A stretch of 64,000 nucleotides of DNA from Botryotinia globosa (Eukaryota; Ascomycota; Leotiomycetes; Helotiales; Sclerotiniaceae): NCBI GenBank assembly GCA_014898425.1, contig RCSZ01000002.1:2108001-2172000 (forward strand). Direction: 5' to 3'. The first letter of the stretch is position 1; each line of letters opens with the position of its first letter. Position numbers and translations under genes: made by a program. Shown piece by piece: positions 23,939-34,906 of this stretch. Under the pieces are notes generated by a model. It saw only the letters and a program-made list of their open reading frames with translations. It made no database searches and was not told the DNA's origin.

Positions 23939-26161
23939 CTGGATTCCAAACGCGTATTCTTCAAGGGCCTGCGAAGCAAACCAAGGGAAGAACAAGCCAA
24001 TGACTCGATTGGCAATGGCAAGCCTGCTCCAAAGGTGGTATGCAGTGTTCTTTCAACACAATCTTGCTGTACTTATTTGATCTCTAGGAAACTTCCAAAG
24101 TAGCCATCGCTGATTTGATATCCGCAGCGTTAGGGAGTACTGCACAGCATCTGTATCATCTTGCTCCACAAACAACAAATCCTACATTAACTAATCAGAT
24201 ACCGGTCTCAAAATTGGGGGAAATATTTTGGAGTCGGGCGTACGCGTCTTTGTCGGAGAGTAATTAGTCCTAATCTATTGAAGACATACAAGAAATTGCT
24301 TCTTAATACCAATATTAATAATCTGGACACACAAGGACTGAACAAACAAGAACAAATGGCGGCCACGGTTCAAAACGGAGTGGACATAATGGAATCAAAG
24401 CAATGGACCATCGAGTTCTCCGAAAAGTCACTCAAAGTCAAGGATCAGGTGAAAGGAATCATGGATGCTTTTCAGAAGGTCAAAGAATTGGGAGCAGCTC
24501 TTGCGAGTATTGATCCAATAATTTTCGGGTTGCCTTAGGCTGGTGTATCCCTTTTGCTTACTGTAAGGTTTATCGACGCTTATGACAGCAAATGCCATCT
24601 TCGTCGCTGCATTCTAGGTTTGCACCATGCAGTGACCTGAGCTTTCAGGTGTTCATGTTACAAATATGGACATACTCAGAATTCCACTGGGAAGACACTT
24701 GGCTGAGTTCGTTCTCTCTCAAGGAGGAAATACAGGATGTTTTGAGTATTCTGGGCATGACAGAAGAAGCATTGTCAATCTCTGAACAGCTTCACACACT
24801 ACACTTGAGAATTTATGGAGAAAAAAATGAGAAAACTATTCATAGTATGGAGTTACTTAGTCGAAGACTCAAAGAATCTGGCGAACTTGTAAGTTACTGC
24901 TTTTTATGTTAATCTTTAACAAGATGCGGCGTATGTGGCAGTAACGCTTGAACTAGGTTTTCAAATCCTTTTTTTTTTTTCAAATCTCTCAAGGCATCAG
25001 AATATCCTTTCCTCTGAATCAAGATGAAAACCGGCTGAAAATACCTAATCATAGGGAAAAGCCTCGAAGCTACAGCGCAAAGTTTTTGAGTGCAACAAAG
25101 AGAATAGACGCCATGATGCTCCCATACTCCTAAAATCTCTATTTGAAGTAACGAAAACACTCATCGAACTAGGCATTACGGAGGAAGCAGAGCAATTATA
25201 TCGGGCGGCGATTGACCTGCAAGTGAAACTCCTAGGAGAAGCCCATGTTACCACTTCGAAAATCAAGATCGAGTTGGCAAAGCTTCTGGAAAAAACGACC
25301 CAGACGGAAGAAGCAAATAAGCTGTTTACAGAAATCTTCAGCTTCGCGAGTACCTGGACTGTTTTAGATGGCGACAAGGAAGGGGATGCCAAAATTCTTC
25401 ATTTCATGGACGATCTGGGATCTACACTTGAAAATCTCAATAGGTATGAAGATTCTCTGGCTTTAAACCAACAGAGATTAAAGCTGGTAGAGCAATACTG
25501 TCGCGAAGACTTTTCTCAACTCCGCTCTGCAACGGTTTTGGTTGCCCTAAATCTCCAGCAGTTCAATAAATTTGATGAGGCTGAACAATTTCTCAAAAGA
25601 AATTGGCCATTGTGTACAGAGAATCTGAAGGGCAATGATCTTCTTTCACTCGATACACAGCTAAGGTATTCCAGGATGTTGAGGTATCTTGCGAAAAAGG
25701 AGAAAGCGGAGGAACTGACCAGAGGTGCACTGCAAAGGTTGAAAGAATCGTGTGGGGAGGAAAGCATAGAGTTTCGGAGATGGAACGAGGACTAGGGATA
25801 TCAATGGATAGACCAAACTAATAAAGTTTTAAAAGACTTGGATACTTATTATGAGCAGGTTCTTGGGAGCGTCGATGATGTTACGGATGAGGAGAGGTAT
25901 GCGGCGTGGAGAGCCTGGAAGGCGAAGGTGGGCGAAGAAGTTGTGGATAGATTGGAGGAGAGTTATGAGACTAGTGAGGGATCGGATCATGGGTCAGAAT
26001 CGGAAGAGGAAGACGAAGACGAAGACGAAGACGAAAAGGAGAGATATGCGGCGTTGGGACCCTGGGGTGAGGAGATGATGAGAACATTTGATATGAGAAA
26101 TGCTGGGATTAGTGAGGGGTCAGGACACGGATTAAAATCGAAATTGATGGAGCAAAGATGA
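23939..26161 (+). pseudogene. STAND/NLR-like protein remnant: NWD N-terminus, NTPase lost, TPR C-terminus
   Basis: A broken gene whose two ends are recognisable. The 5' part (about 23939-24025, then 24087-24535) encodes a KGLRSK-type leader and a domain like the N-terminal NWD domain of fungal NACHT proteins: WSRAYASL, PNLLKTYKKLL, then DPIIFGLP-stop-AGVSLLLT. It has a frameshift near 24260 and an in-frame TAG at 24536-24538, where the family has Trp. The NTPase that should follow is missing. The 3' part is a run of TPR repeats. Segments 24592-24888 and 25055-25795 join in frame across a 166-nt GTAAGT intron, with units such as LGITEEAEQLYRAAIDLQ and NKFDEAEQFLKRNW. A second in-frame TAG (25793-25795) separates it from an in-frame acidic tail ending at 26161. 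Intact relatives sense non-self in fungal incompatibility; this copy cannot. Confidence 0.75.
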
Positions 26162-26602
26162 GATAGGGTATGTGTTAGGCAAGGTTTGTGGTATTCTCTA
26201 AGGAGAACAGAAGGAGGCGAAGGGTCACCGAATACATAGGATTTTGATGCCTAAGGCATCTACGTAACTACGCCATAAACTTGTGATAATAGTAGTATGA
26301 TTTATAGTCTTATAGTATAACTTGAGCCAACCTTTTCACTCGTTGCATACTAGAATTGATTTATTTGCTTAGCGTGGCGCTGTATTATATCATCTCATCT
26401 TGTCGGTCATCGCTTTTCTGGCAATCGCTAATCTATTCTTCCTGCACAGTAAATCAGGGGCTGAGAAATCCCTGGTTTCCCCACCTATCACAGCCAAAAA
26501 AGGAGAAATAAATGTAGGGCCATCAACCTATCTTAATTTTCAAAACTGGTAGTCTCACGACACATTTGGCTTCACAGCCGGTTTGGTACACTCGGCTCCA
26601 AC
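26162..26602. other. Intergenic region upstream of the terpene cyclase
   Basis: No gene is visible. It is unique AT-rich sequence between the STAND remnant and the terpene cyclase start, and it must contain the cyclase promoter if that gene is expressed. Confidence 0.4.
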
Positions 26603-27737
26603 ATGCAAGTCATGGATATTTATTCTACATGCCAGGTTATCGATACCAAAAAAGTTCCTGGCTTTTTCTCACGCTATCCCGCTGCCATTAGTGTGGGTGC
26701 TACGGATGTTGAGAGTGCTTTGTCGGCGGTTGCTCGAGAGGCTTCCCGGCCTGACTCGAGAGAGAGACGTCGCGCGCTAATTCGGCACTCCAATGTCTAT
26801 GGAGACCCATTTTCGATATGTCATTGCTCTGCCGAAGTCGAAAGACTGGTTCTGCTCGCTAGCATAATCGAGGTCATGTGGATACATGATGGTACGTTAC
26901 ACCTAATTATGAATAAACGTAGATAGAAAAAATGCTAATGGTTGATAAGATGTGACAGAAGAATTAGATCATGCCGCTGTAAGCTGGGATTGCAAATTGG
27001 GCAATGAGGTCGTTCACTAAAAGATGCGTAGGCATGCAGAGAACACAGTGCGCTTGCCGAAGTATTAAAAATCGACGTGCAACCTTCAGATTTCACTTCA
27101 AAGAACGCACGACAAAGCGCACTAGCGACTGTATTGCGCAAAGCAATCGATTTAGATCCAGACAAGGCGCCAAGAATGATCGAAACCCTCCAGGATTATC
27201 TTGCAACTTTTGATAGTCGAGATGACGATTTTGATCGAATGGAGGAGTATATGCCTTATAGGATTGCCAATTGTGGCTATTGGCAAGTACTTGAAAAACT
27301 AGGTCTTTACAAGATTATCTACTAATACTGCACGCTGCCGCAGGATATCGTCTTACTTCATTTGTTGGGGAATGGGGATTGCGCTTAGTCATGCTGATTA
27401 TGAGTCAATACAGCAATATGACTTTACGATGGGAAACATGCTCGGCCTCACAAACGACTATTTCAGCTGGAATATTGAGAAAAACCAGACGACAGATCGG
27501 ATTAGGAACGGAGTGAGGGTACTGATCAAACAGCATAACATATCACCTGATGCTGCGAAATCATTGCTTCTCGGGTTGATAGTCGAGGAAGAAAGCAAAG
27601 CTGCCAGACTCAAGAAAGAGCGCTTGGAGCGACCCATTTCACACGAGCTGTCTATGTATTTCGAGGCTATTGAGCTCTATGTTGGTGGAAGCTGCTTTTG
27701 GCATGCGACGGCACCTCGTTATCGCGTTTTTGAATGA
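26603..27737 (+). CDS. Class I terpene cyclase, 320 aa
   Basis: Predicted to ionise an isoprenyl diphosphate and cyclise it. Four exons: 26603-26891, 26950-26978 (only 29 nt), 27032-27282 and 27344-27737. The total is 963 nt, exactly 321 codons. Opening residues (VPGFFSRYPAAISV) and SNVYGDPFSICHC resemble the cyclase half of fungal di/sesterterpene synthases. The Asp-rich metal motif DDVTEE (residues 96-101) is assembled across intron 1; the NSE triad is N227, S231, E235 in NDYFSWNIE. The C-terminus has FWHATAPRY. Intron 3 must use a GC donor (GCAAGT) with a TACTAAT branch to keep WISSYF in frame. No prenyltransferase domain follows, so it is a stand-alone cyclase, or the cyclase half of a former fusion. 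All catalytic motifs are intact although the neighbours are pseudogenes. Product unknown. Confidence 0.85.
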
Positions 27738-28624
27738 GGATTCAGACGGTTTGGCGAAATTTCTTGCTCAGAATGGGTGGATTTAAACGATATTAGATTA
27801 TCGATTTTTCCATTTTGAGGAAGTCGAATGATAACATTTTTGATTCCGAGCAAGGGTTTGACGATACAATTACGGACCCGAATAACTTTAGTGTAATAGT
27901 ACTAGTTTAATAAAAAGTCCTAGGAATTGTAGTTAGTATTTCTAGATATATGCTTTAAGTATGACTCTCCACAGGGTACAAAGTGGGAAGCACAGGGTAG
28001 AAATAAGAGCGTTCGGAGCTCAATCGTATTAAGGATTATATCTCTAGTTTTGAGAGGACGAGCTTTTTATAAGATAGAGCTCTCAACTAGATAATCAGGG
28101 CTAGCTCCCCCTGCCTTAGCATCACGTGAATCATACTTTTGACAATATAGAGTTATATACTCAGTGCTGAGTTGATCTAGTAGCTTCTTTCATTTTATAA
28201 TAAGAACAAACCAAACAAACCAAACAAACCAAACAAACCAAACAAACCAAACAAACCAAACAAACCAAACAAACCAAACAAACCAAATGAACCAAACAAG
28301 ACAATAAAAAAATATATCTCTTTCGCTTAAAGTTAAAATTCGGTTATCTTATATAGTTGAATTTATTATCGTGTTAAGCTGCGGAGGAACTTTTTTTCTT
28401 CAGTATGAGACTCTCTCTGGTTTGTCTCACGTTTCTAATAGCTTTTGAAGCGCTGTTGGATACACCTTCCAACTCTTTAAGATGACGACTATATGAGTCT
28501 GGGTATTGAAATGCTCGTGGATAGTTAATCATGAATTGGATTCGCGCCTCAAGTTCCCTAAGTAAAAAGACTAATTAGCATATCATATTCATATTTCATT
28601 GTTAGCGTCAAGTTTCAAGTATAT
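27738..28624. other. AT-rich intergenic region
   Basis: No gene. It contains the 9-bp AAACCAAAC repeat (listed separately) and otherwise unique, AT-rich DNA. Confidence 0.45.
28206..28288. repeat. 9-bp tandem repeat (AAACCAAAC)x9
   Basis: About nine copies of AAACCAAAC in head-to-tail array, decaying at the right end to AAATGAACC. Non-coding. Confidence 0.9.
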
Positions 28625-29161
28625 TTAATACTCGATCCCACAATTCGATTTGAGATATTTAAGATATTGAATGTATTGGATAACATACTGTAATGCATTT
28701 TCGGCCCAATTAAGACCAAGCCTGCGGAGCTCATCAAAATTTTTAACAGTAGGATCTGTCTTCTGAAGTTTTCCCTTCAACTTATCATATTCACTTTTGC
28801 ATTTAACTCGTTCCTTACGATGTACGTGGTATTCCGCATGCGCTTTTTTCATTTCCTTGTTCCATTCCATCACCTGATGCTTAGCATTGTGTTCCATATA
28901 CTCCTCTGCTTCAGCAACCTTTTTATTTTCCACAAGTGTGTGCATCTCCTCTACTGCCCCCTTGAGATCCTCACTGATGATCTTGGTTATTACTGTGAAG
29001 TGGGATGAATCAGATTTCTGTGTTTTTTGCGAATCTTTTGATTCGCTGGATTTGCCAGATTTTTCGGAACCGTCGGATTGGGGATCGTGTCTCCTTGCAG
29101 AGGAGCCTGGACATCTGCAATTTTCAACCCTGTGGCCACAACCCCCTGCGCATCTCGGCAT
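28625..29161 (-). CDS. Hypothetical small protein with Cys-rich N-terminus, 178 aa
   Basis: Not recognised. The ATG at 29161 opens MPRCAGGCGHRVENCRC, with cysteines at residues 4, 8, 15 and 17 that could form a small metal-binding knuckle. A Ser/Lys/Asp-rich linker follows (about residues 20-55). The remainder is a highly charged, almost entirely helical region (about 60-165) with coiled-coil-like Lys/Glu spacing, ending in Tyr-rich YVIQYIQYLKYLK. It has one exon and no signal peptide. It lies alone between the terpene cyclase and the GH55 remnant in an AT-rich accessory zone, so it is probably lineage-specific. Confidence 0.55.
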   Translation of the reverse strand: MPRCAGGCGHRVENCRCPGSSARRHDPQSDGSEKSGKSSESKDSQKTQKSDSSHFTVITKIISEDLKGAVEEMHTLVENKKVAEAEEYMEHNAKHQVMEWNKEMKKAHAEYHVHRKERVKCKSEYDKLKGKLQKTDPTVKNFDELRRLGLNWAENALQYVIQYIQYLKYLKSNCGIEY

Positions 29162-30186
29162 AGTGACGAAAATTGAGGTAGAAAATAACACAGTCTAAAA
29201 GGAGCAAGTAAGATAACGAGTGTTCGGGAAAATGTCAAAATTCTAAATGATATTGAAATAAGAGTAATGGAAGCTGATGAGTTTGAAGATAATATGAGTT
29301 TCTGGTAGATCTGCGTAGTATTTATGCTGGAGTGTGAAGCCAACAGCTTCCTCTAGCGACACGAAGTCCTTATCCATAGACATAGACGCGGCTACAGCTT
29401 GCAAGTCCGGGCTTCTTTCTCGGTCTGGAGCGATCGCATTTGTTGGAATTTTACAGGCAATCACAATTTCTCACAAAACGTTGCAAATACCTTTCGCCAT
29501 ATTGCAAGAATTATATTTCTAATCGTCGCTAGATTATTTAATATAGGGAGCAGTATATCGAATGGCTTAAAGAGATTAAGAAAAGATGAATTTCGAGCAC
29601 TTTGTGATTCATTTTAAGATATGTTTTGATATTAGTGCTATAATTGGATTTCTATCTACTATTACTTCAATTCAATGTTTTTTTTTTCTTTAATTGTTAT
29701 GATTTGTAGGGAATACGATGTAGCTCGTTCTCTTGTCGAGTTACGCGCTATGCTAGGGGACAATCTAGTAGAATAGATTAGGCTACAAAATAAATCAAAA
29801 TTAAATTGATGCCTAAAGTCTGTTATAATGAAGCCTAATCTTGGATATGAGATGAATGCCTCTAGATTATCAGTTTGGATACATGATCGACACTCTCAAA
29901 GATTGCCTTCCTTCATTTTGATTTTAGGCTCACAACGACTCTTTCTAAACACTGCATCATGTTTTATCAACGAATACGATGAAGCGTTACAAAACTGCAT
30001 TGCTTCTGGGTTGCTTTAGGTCCACGAACTATCCAATAACACTGGAAGTCTCTAAGACATAGTAGAGAAAGAAAGTCTATATAAAGATATAGTTTCATTA
30101 TCATGTAGAGCTTCGCGATCCAGACAAACATTAGTTTCATTACTGAAGTTATAAGAATTATAATATAGTTATCCTATATCGATTCC
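29162..30186. other. AT-rich intergenic region
   Basis: No supportable gene. Short open frames at 29243-29464 (minus) and 29828-30019 (plus) carry no motif I recognise. Confidence 0.4.
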
Positions 30187-31011
30187 CTACTTAAAGTTTA
30201 AACTAAACTCATCTCTCTCAACGGTAGGCATGTTGACGACTATGTTATGAAGACTAGTTGCCTGTGCTGATGGCCAATTAATCCCCGTGACGTTGACACT
30301 TGGAGGTACCAAGGTTGTATCAATAACCAAATTCCGGAGCTGTCTGAAAAATATGTTTGCAGCCATCGCAGCAGATGATGTGTACTACGTTAACTCATGC
30401 GTGCAATTTCTTCGTGAAAGTAAAAACTGACGGGTTGCCATCAATCAATCCTATTGCCCCCGGTGCATTTTGGAATGTGGGAAGTGCCTTGATGACTGGT
30501 AAACAGTTGGGCTCCCATGCAGAGAGACCCCATAGTTCTGAATAACAGTAGAATTCACCATGTAGGTGCTCCCTGGGAAGTATACAAATGCCTGGGCTTT
30601 CTTTGAATTGTCAGCGGGAACGTGTAACGTCTTAGAACCGAAGGTGACGGGTCATAAGAGGAGGCCAACAGCCTACAGCAAGTCACAACTTACAGTGGTC
30701 GACAAACATGAGTCAGGGACACAAGTATTGCCACTGCTGATGGCAGCATTGATGGCGGCTGTATCATCTGTAGAGCCGTCTCCTTTGGTACCAAAGTCCT
30801 TGACATTGCGAAAGACGTGAAATTCGCGAGGGTTTGGATGGAAGGCTGTAATGCCTTGATGTTTGATATCCTCAAGCCAGTAGCTACAAGAGCGAGAGTG
30901 AGAGTAGGGAGAAGCATCCGAATCTCCCTGACCGCCGTTCGACCCGGCGCTCACGGAGTCCAGGAAGAAAAGGCAGGCAAGGAACTTCAAGAAGAACAAT
31001 CTGAATACCAT
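30187..31011 (-). pseudogene. Truncated GH55 beta-1,3-glucanase pseudogene
   Basis: GH55 enzymes are secreted exo/endo-beta-1,3-glucanases of about 750-800 residues. Only the first quarter remains. Starting at ATG 31011 there is a clear signal peptide (MVFRLFFLKFLACLFFLDSV). YWLEDIKHQG and the family phrase FRNVKDFGTKGDGSTDDT follow. An intron of ~90 nt (donor GTAAGT at 30693, GCTGAC branch) joins in frame to FVYFPGSTYMVNS. A one-base frameshift near 30513 then separates this from ALPTFQNAPGAIGLIDGNP. Another frame change or intron precedes FFRQLRNLVIDTTLVPPS and INWPSAQATSLHNIV. Homology ends at about 30215 and a stop occurs at 30187. The rest of the catalytic repeats is absent. Confidence 0.8.
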
Positions 31012-32197
31012 TGTAGAGGGAGTGAGTGGGATGATAAATGCTGGCATTGAAGTCTTTGATGGAAATCATACGTCCTCTTATTTTCCTATACAAAGTTCTG
31101 GCAACGGTGGTGTCCCCAGGGCAAGACGACTTAATGGAGTTCCCATGTCCCTGTTCTTCATTTATTTCGTCCCCACGTCTACGTATACTTCACTTGATCT
31201 TATCATGAACTCCACTGCTTTTCAGTCCAAATACCGGTGTTTGAAACCATCCGAACTGCTAAACTCTGACGTAGATTAATCTCCCCGCTGAATAAAGCGC
31301 CGCATCGCCACTTTTGGTGGGGCTTTTTGAGAGCTGTCCCAAGCAATACTCGCCGAGTTCTTGTCAAGGGCTTTTAGGTCTACCGGTAGTGCTTTTGGAT
31401 ACACGCTACATAGTTCTGAGATTGTTAACAGGGACTGAGGGACTGTAGAAATTGAGAGTAGCAATAGTAGGATTACCCCACATTTAGGAGATGCTAAGTC
31501 TTAATAAGAAGCGGGGGTCATTATACTAACCAACTTAGAGTTGTCCCACTTATAAGTCAGGCAGTATATTCTCGTATAGAGACTAATTACGCCATTAGCT
31601 TTTGCGAAGCGAATACGGAGCTATACGAAAGTTGGAAGGGTCAGTTGAACCTAGACATAAGGTGCTATGTTCAAACTGATATAGGGCTCTGAGCGACACG
31701 TGGTATTGGATTACTCTGGGCTGATAGTAGCCTGCGTATAATCATAGAATTTGGAATTTTATAGTTTTAAGAAGAATAATGAGAAGTCTTTGTACTATAA
31801 AATACAAGTTGATTTACTACGATTTTATACTTCTATAAAGAAAGTATATAAAACTAGTATATAAATATAAATGAATAAATATAAAAAAACATAAAATAAA
31901 TTGAGAACCATTTAAATATGTTGAAATAGTAGAGGATTAATAATTTTTGCAAAAAAAAAAAGATAATGAGAATTCTTCAAATTCTAAGGTTTTGATCAGC
32001 CAAGAAGGCCCCTGTTAAGCAACGGCTCCTGTATTAACTGATACTTTAGGAGAGAGAGAACCGATTTCTATAAGAGAGTTGAAATCTTGTTCATTCATTG
32101 ATACATTCAATACTAAAGTAAGTATCATTTGATTCCGATTTTTGATTAAAAGATAGCTCAGGAACTAGTGGGTTACCTAGTGGAAGTATCTGCTATC
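31012..32197. other. Very AT-rich intergenic region
   Basis: No gene. DNA between about 31740 and 31970 is extremely AT-rich (ATAAATATAAATG-like runs). A minus-strand open frame at 31276-31464 starts like a signal peptide but has no further support. Confidence 0.4.
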
Positions 32198-33278
32198 TCA
32201 CTTCAACTTCCTGCTTTCGCTGTTGTCCCATTCAGAACCATTTTTCATCGGTTTTTCCCCACTAACCACTACATAATTGATACTATTCCGGCATTTCCAC
32301 CCCTCTACTCCTGCCATAGTGTTTACAAAATGTTTCTGGAGACCGAAAGCTAAAACCAATAGGTATGGGATATATGCCAATACGAAGAAGAACCGAACCA
32401 TCGGTTTCATATTTGTGGTGATATCTTCGGTCACAACTTTGGTAAAGCCAGCATCAGCAAATATCGAGCCAATCGATCCATATGTGAATCGATCGAACGC
32501 GGGCATCGCAGAATGTTTGTTGATCGTGCTCCACGAGTCAACCCTCGCCTTCGGCTCCGACTTCATGTCACTATGCCCGTATTCGAAAAGTGCCACACGA
32601 CCACCTGGCTTCAACACGCGATAAAACTCACAAGCGACTGTTTCTGGAGAGGTGCTGTGAAAAAATGTTTCCATAGTAAGTATACGCACCTTCCAGCGAG
32701 TTGCTTGCAATTCCGTCAAGGTGATGGTAGTCCATTTTTTTCAACCGTTACTCTTGCCTTCATCCCTTGTTTCTCGATATTCAGCCTAGCTTTCTCGAGG
32801 TGATGATCTATGACGTCGATTCCCTGGATCGCGAGCGAGTGAAATTTTGCGAGGCGCAAAGCAACATGGCCTACGCCACATCCAGCATCCAACACTCGCG
32901 ACCCAGAAGGAAGGCTCAAAGTCTTCGTGAGGGAGCCATTTTGTCTGGGCTATCTGTCATGACGGACGATTCCTCGAGGATAGAGAGCTTGATAAGCAAG
33001 GAATGGTTCGATAAGGTTGATATGTTGACGGTGAAGATAAATTGACTGCGAATGATTTATTGGTGAGGTAAGTTTGCCAACAAAAGCGAATGGGCGGGCT
33101 GATATTGAGTAATCCTATGTAGGCAATGGAATGTGACAACCATATGCATGTACTTCAGGAACGGGATGTAAGACCATTCTTCATGCGACACGGTGGATGC
33201 CCGAGATATTAGTCTATACAGGCGCTTACGGTCATGGTAAAAATGAGCCTGTTTGGTTTCCGAGGCCTTTTGAGTCAA
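32198..33278 (-). pseudogene. Frameshifted SAM-dependent methyltransferase (Erg6-like fold)
   Basis: Remnant of a class I methyltransferase of the sterol/secondary-metabolite type. The S-adenosylmethionine site is clear: VLDAGCGVGHVALRLAKF, then GIDVIDHHLEKARLN. The next expected segment, MDYHHLDGIASNSLEGAYT, is readable only by changing frame at a seven-T run (32735-32741). A second change near 32674-32681, where TACT is repeated, is needed to enter METFFHSTSPETVACEF. YRVLKPGGRVALFEYGH and the hydrophobic C-terminal region to the stop at 32198 follow. The N-terminal part (from about 33278, ETKQAHFYHDRKRLYRL) lacks a start ATG and does not join the SAM site in one frame. It lies ~4.5 kb from the terpene cyclase and could once have modified its product. 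Confidence 0.75.
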
Positions 33279-34906
33279 TCTTCACGAGACTCGCTCTAAC
33301 GGAATTGGTAAATGGCTTTTTGTGATGATAAAACGATCGATTCTCTACTGAACAGATTTCTGGTGGTTTTGTTATCTAATTAATAAAGATGGTGGCTCGG
33401 GGTTTGTTCGGCTTAATCCTGGTATGTAAATATACTAAACCAAACATGTGATCGTGATGGTCGTGATCTACACCTGCTTGACCTGTACAGTATTAACCTC
33501 TTCTCTCACTTCATAAAAATAACAACACAACAACACTAATAACAATGACAAGACTTTGCATTTCCAATGGTTTCATGTTGTCTACAGTTATTCTCAGAAA
33601 TGAGATCGCTGTTTACTCCGAAAAGTTCCTTTTCATGTCTATTGGCGCGTCGGTTAAAATAGCGGACTGGTGTTGTCGGTCCATAGATCAAACGGGGTAA
33701 TATCCGTACCCTCCTGACTTTGTACAGGATAATATCCAACTGTTGGAGATACAAATATCGCACGATGCTGTTACAATATCTCTTTCGCTATTCTTGATAC
33801 CCCCAAATACTTGTATGTTCTATGACTCTATAGGACAAAGTTCGTGGCCTGTTGACGAATAGGGTCAATATCGTGCAGGACATACCCCCAGCACTGGCTT
33901 TTAGCGCTGAAAACATGCGAAGAACGCCACAGTCTTGAATTGTTAAACATTTAGATCCGAGAACAACCACACGAATGCTATGGTGGCAGTATCATAAGCA
34001 GGAGGGGCAAGGGGGGCGGGTAAGGGTTGGTTTTTTGAAGTCTTCGCTCCCGAGGTCATTGATTATTACCCAATGCTCTGGCTGAACCATCAATGCTCGG
34101 CCATGATATCTTATATGAAACGGGCGCTGACATGTCTCTAGTCAAACTTCGGTCTGGATACCTGCTTGTATGGAGCCTCTTTGGGACAAATAGTGACAAA
34201 ATTCAACTCTGTCGTGCAGATTGCTAGTTTTAGCCATATATCGTAGTACTTCACTACAGATAGTGACTTTTTTGTTATATATCCGCATAATCGCACCATT
34301 ATCCAATCATCCAATCACTCTTCAAACTAGTTGTTTGATTATTTTACAGTGATTTTCGAATAAATTATAATACAACAATAATTTGCTTTATGCTACTCGA
34401 TATAATACACGATCTGCAATGAAATATTGCGATATACATCTGAAACTAGCAATTCTACAGCTAAGACTAGCAATTCTACAGCTAAGACTAGCAATCTGCA
34501 GCTAAGACCGGCAGTCTATACCTTTAACTAAAGGATTGAATTTTGTCACTTTTGTCGCAAAAATACATCATAGCTTATCCTTAATGTGACCCTATGCTTA
34601 TGAATATTGTAACGCAAAGGCCTTCCTTCCATAACCATTGAACATACCTTCTGAAGAGTCTATTACCGGTAATAGATATCTGGAACAAGTAGGAGCTTCT
34701 TTCACAATGACAGGCGATGGAATTATATCCTTCTTTCCTGGCATAATTTGAAAACCTTTGTTGCTCGAGAGTTTTCATTTCATTTGAAATTCAATTATTG
34801 TACTGCTATACTGTTTTCAAGAATTCACACGCTTGCAATCTTCTCTATACTATTGAATCTACACAGTGCTTATAATTGTCTGCCCATAGCACCATTTGCC
34901 CACCGT
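33279..34906. other. AT-rich intergenic region
   Basis: No gene that I can support. It holds a 21-bp tandem repeat at 34445-34508. Two minus-strand open frames (33536-33763 and 33788-33970) have protein-like composition but I cannot assign them; they may be further relics. Confidence 0.4.
34445..34508. repeat. 21-bp tandem repeat, three copies
   Basis: Three copies of a unit containing CTAGCAATTCTACAGCTAAGA, the last copy shortened. It is non-coding and lies ~400 bp upstream of the membrane-protein pseudogene. Confidence 0.85.

Noticed and set aside
28206..28288. Possible telomere-like repeat
   Set aside because: The unit AAACCAAAC does not match the fungal telomere unit TTAGGG/CCCTAA.
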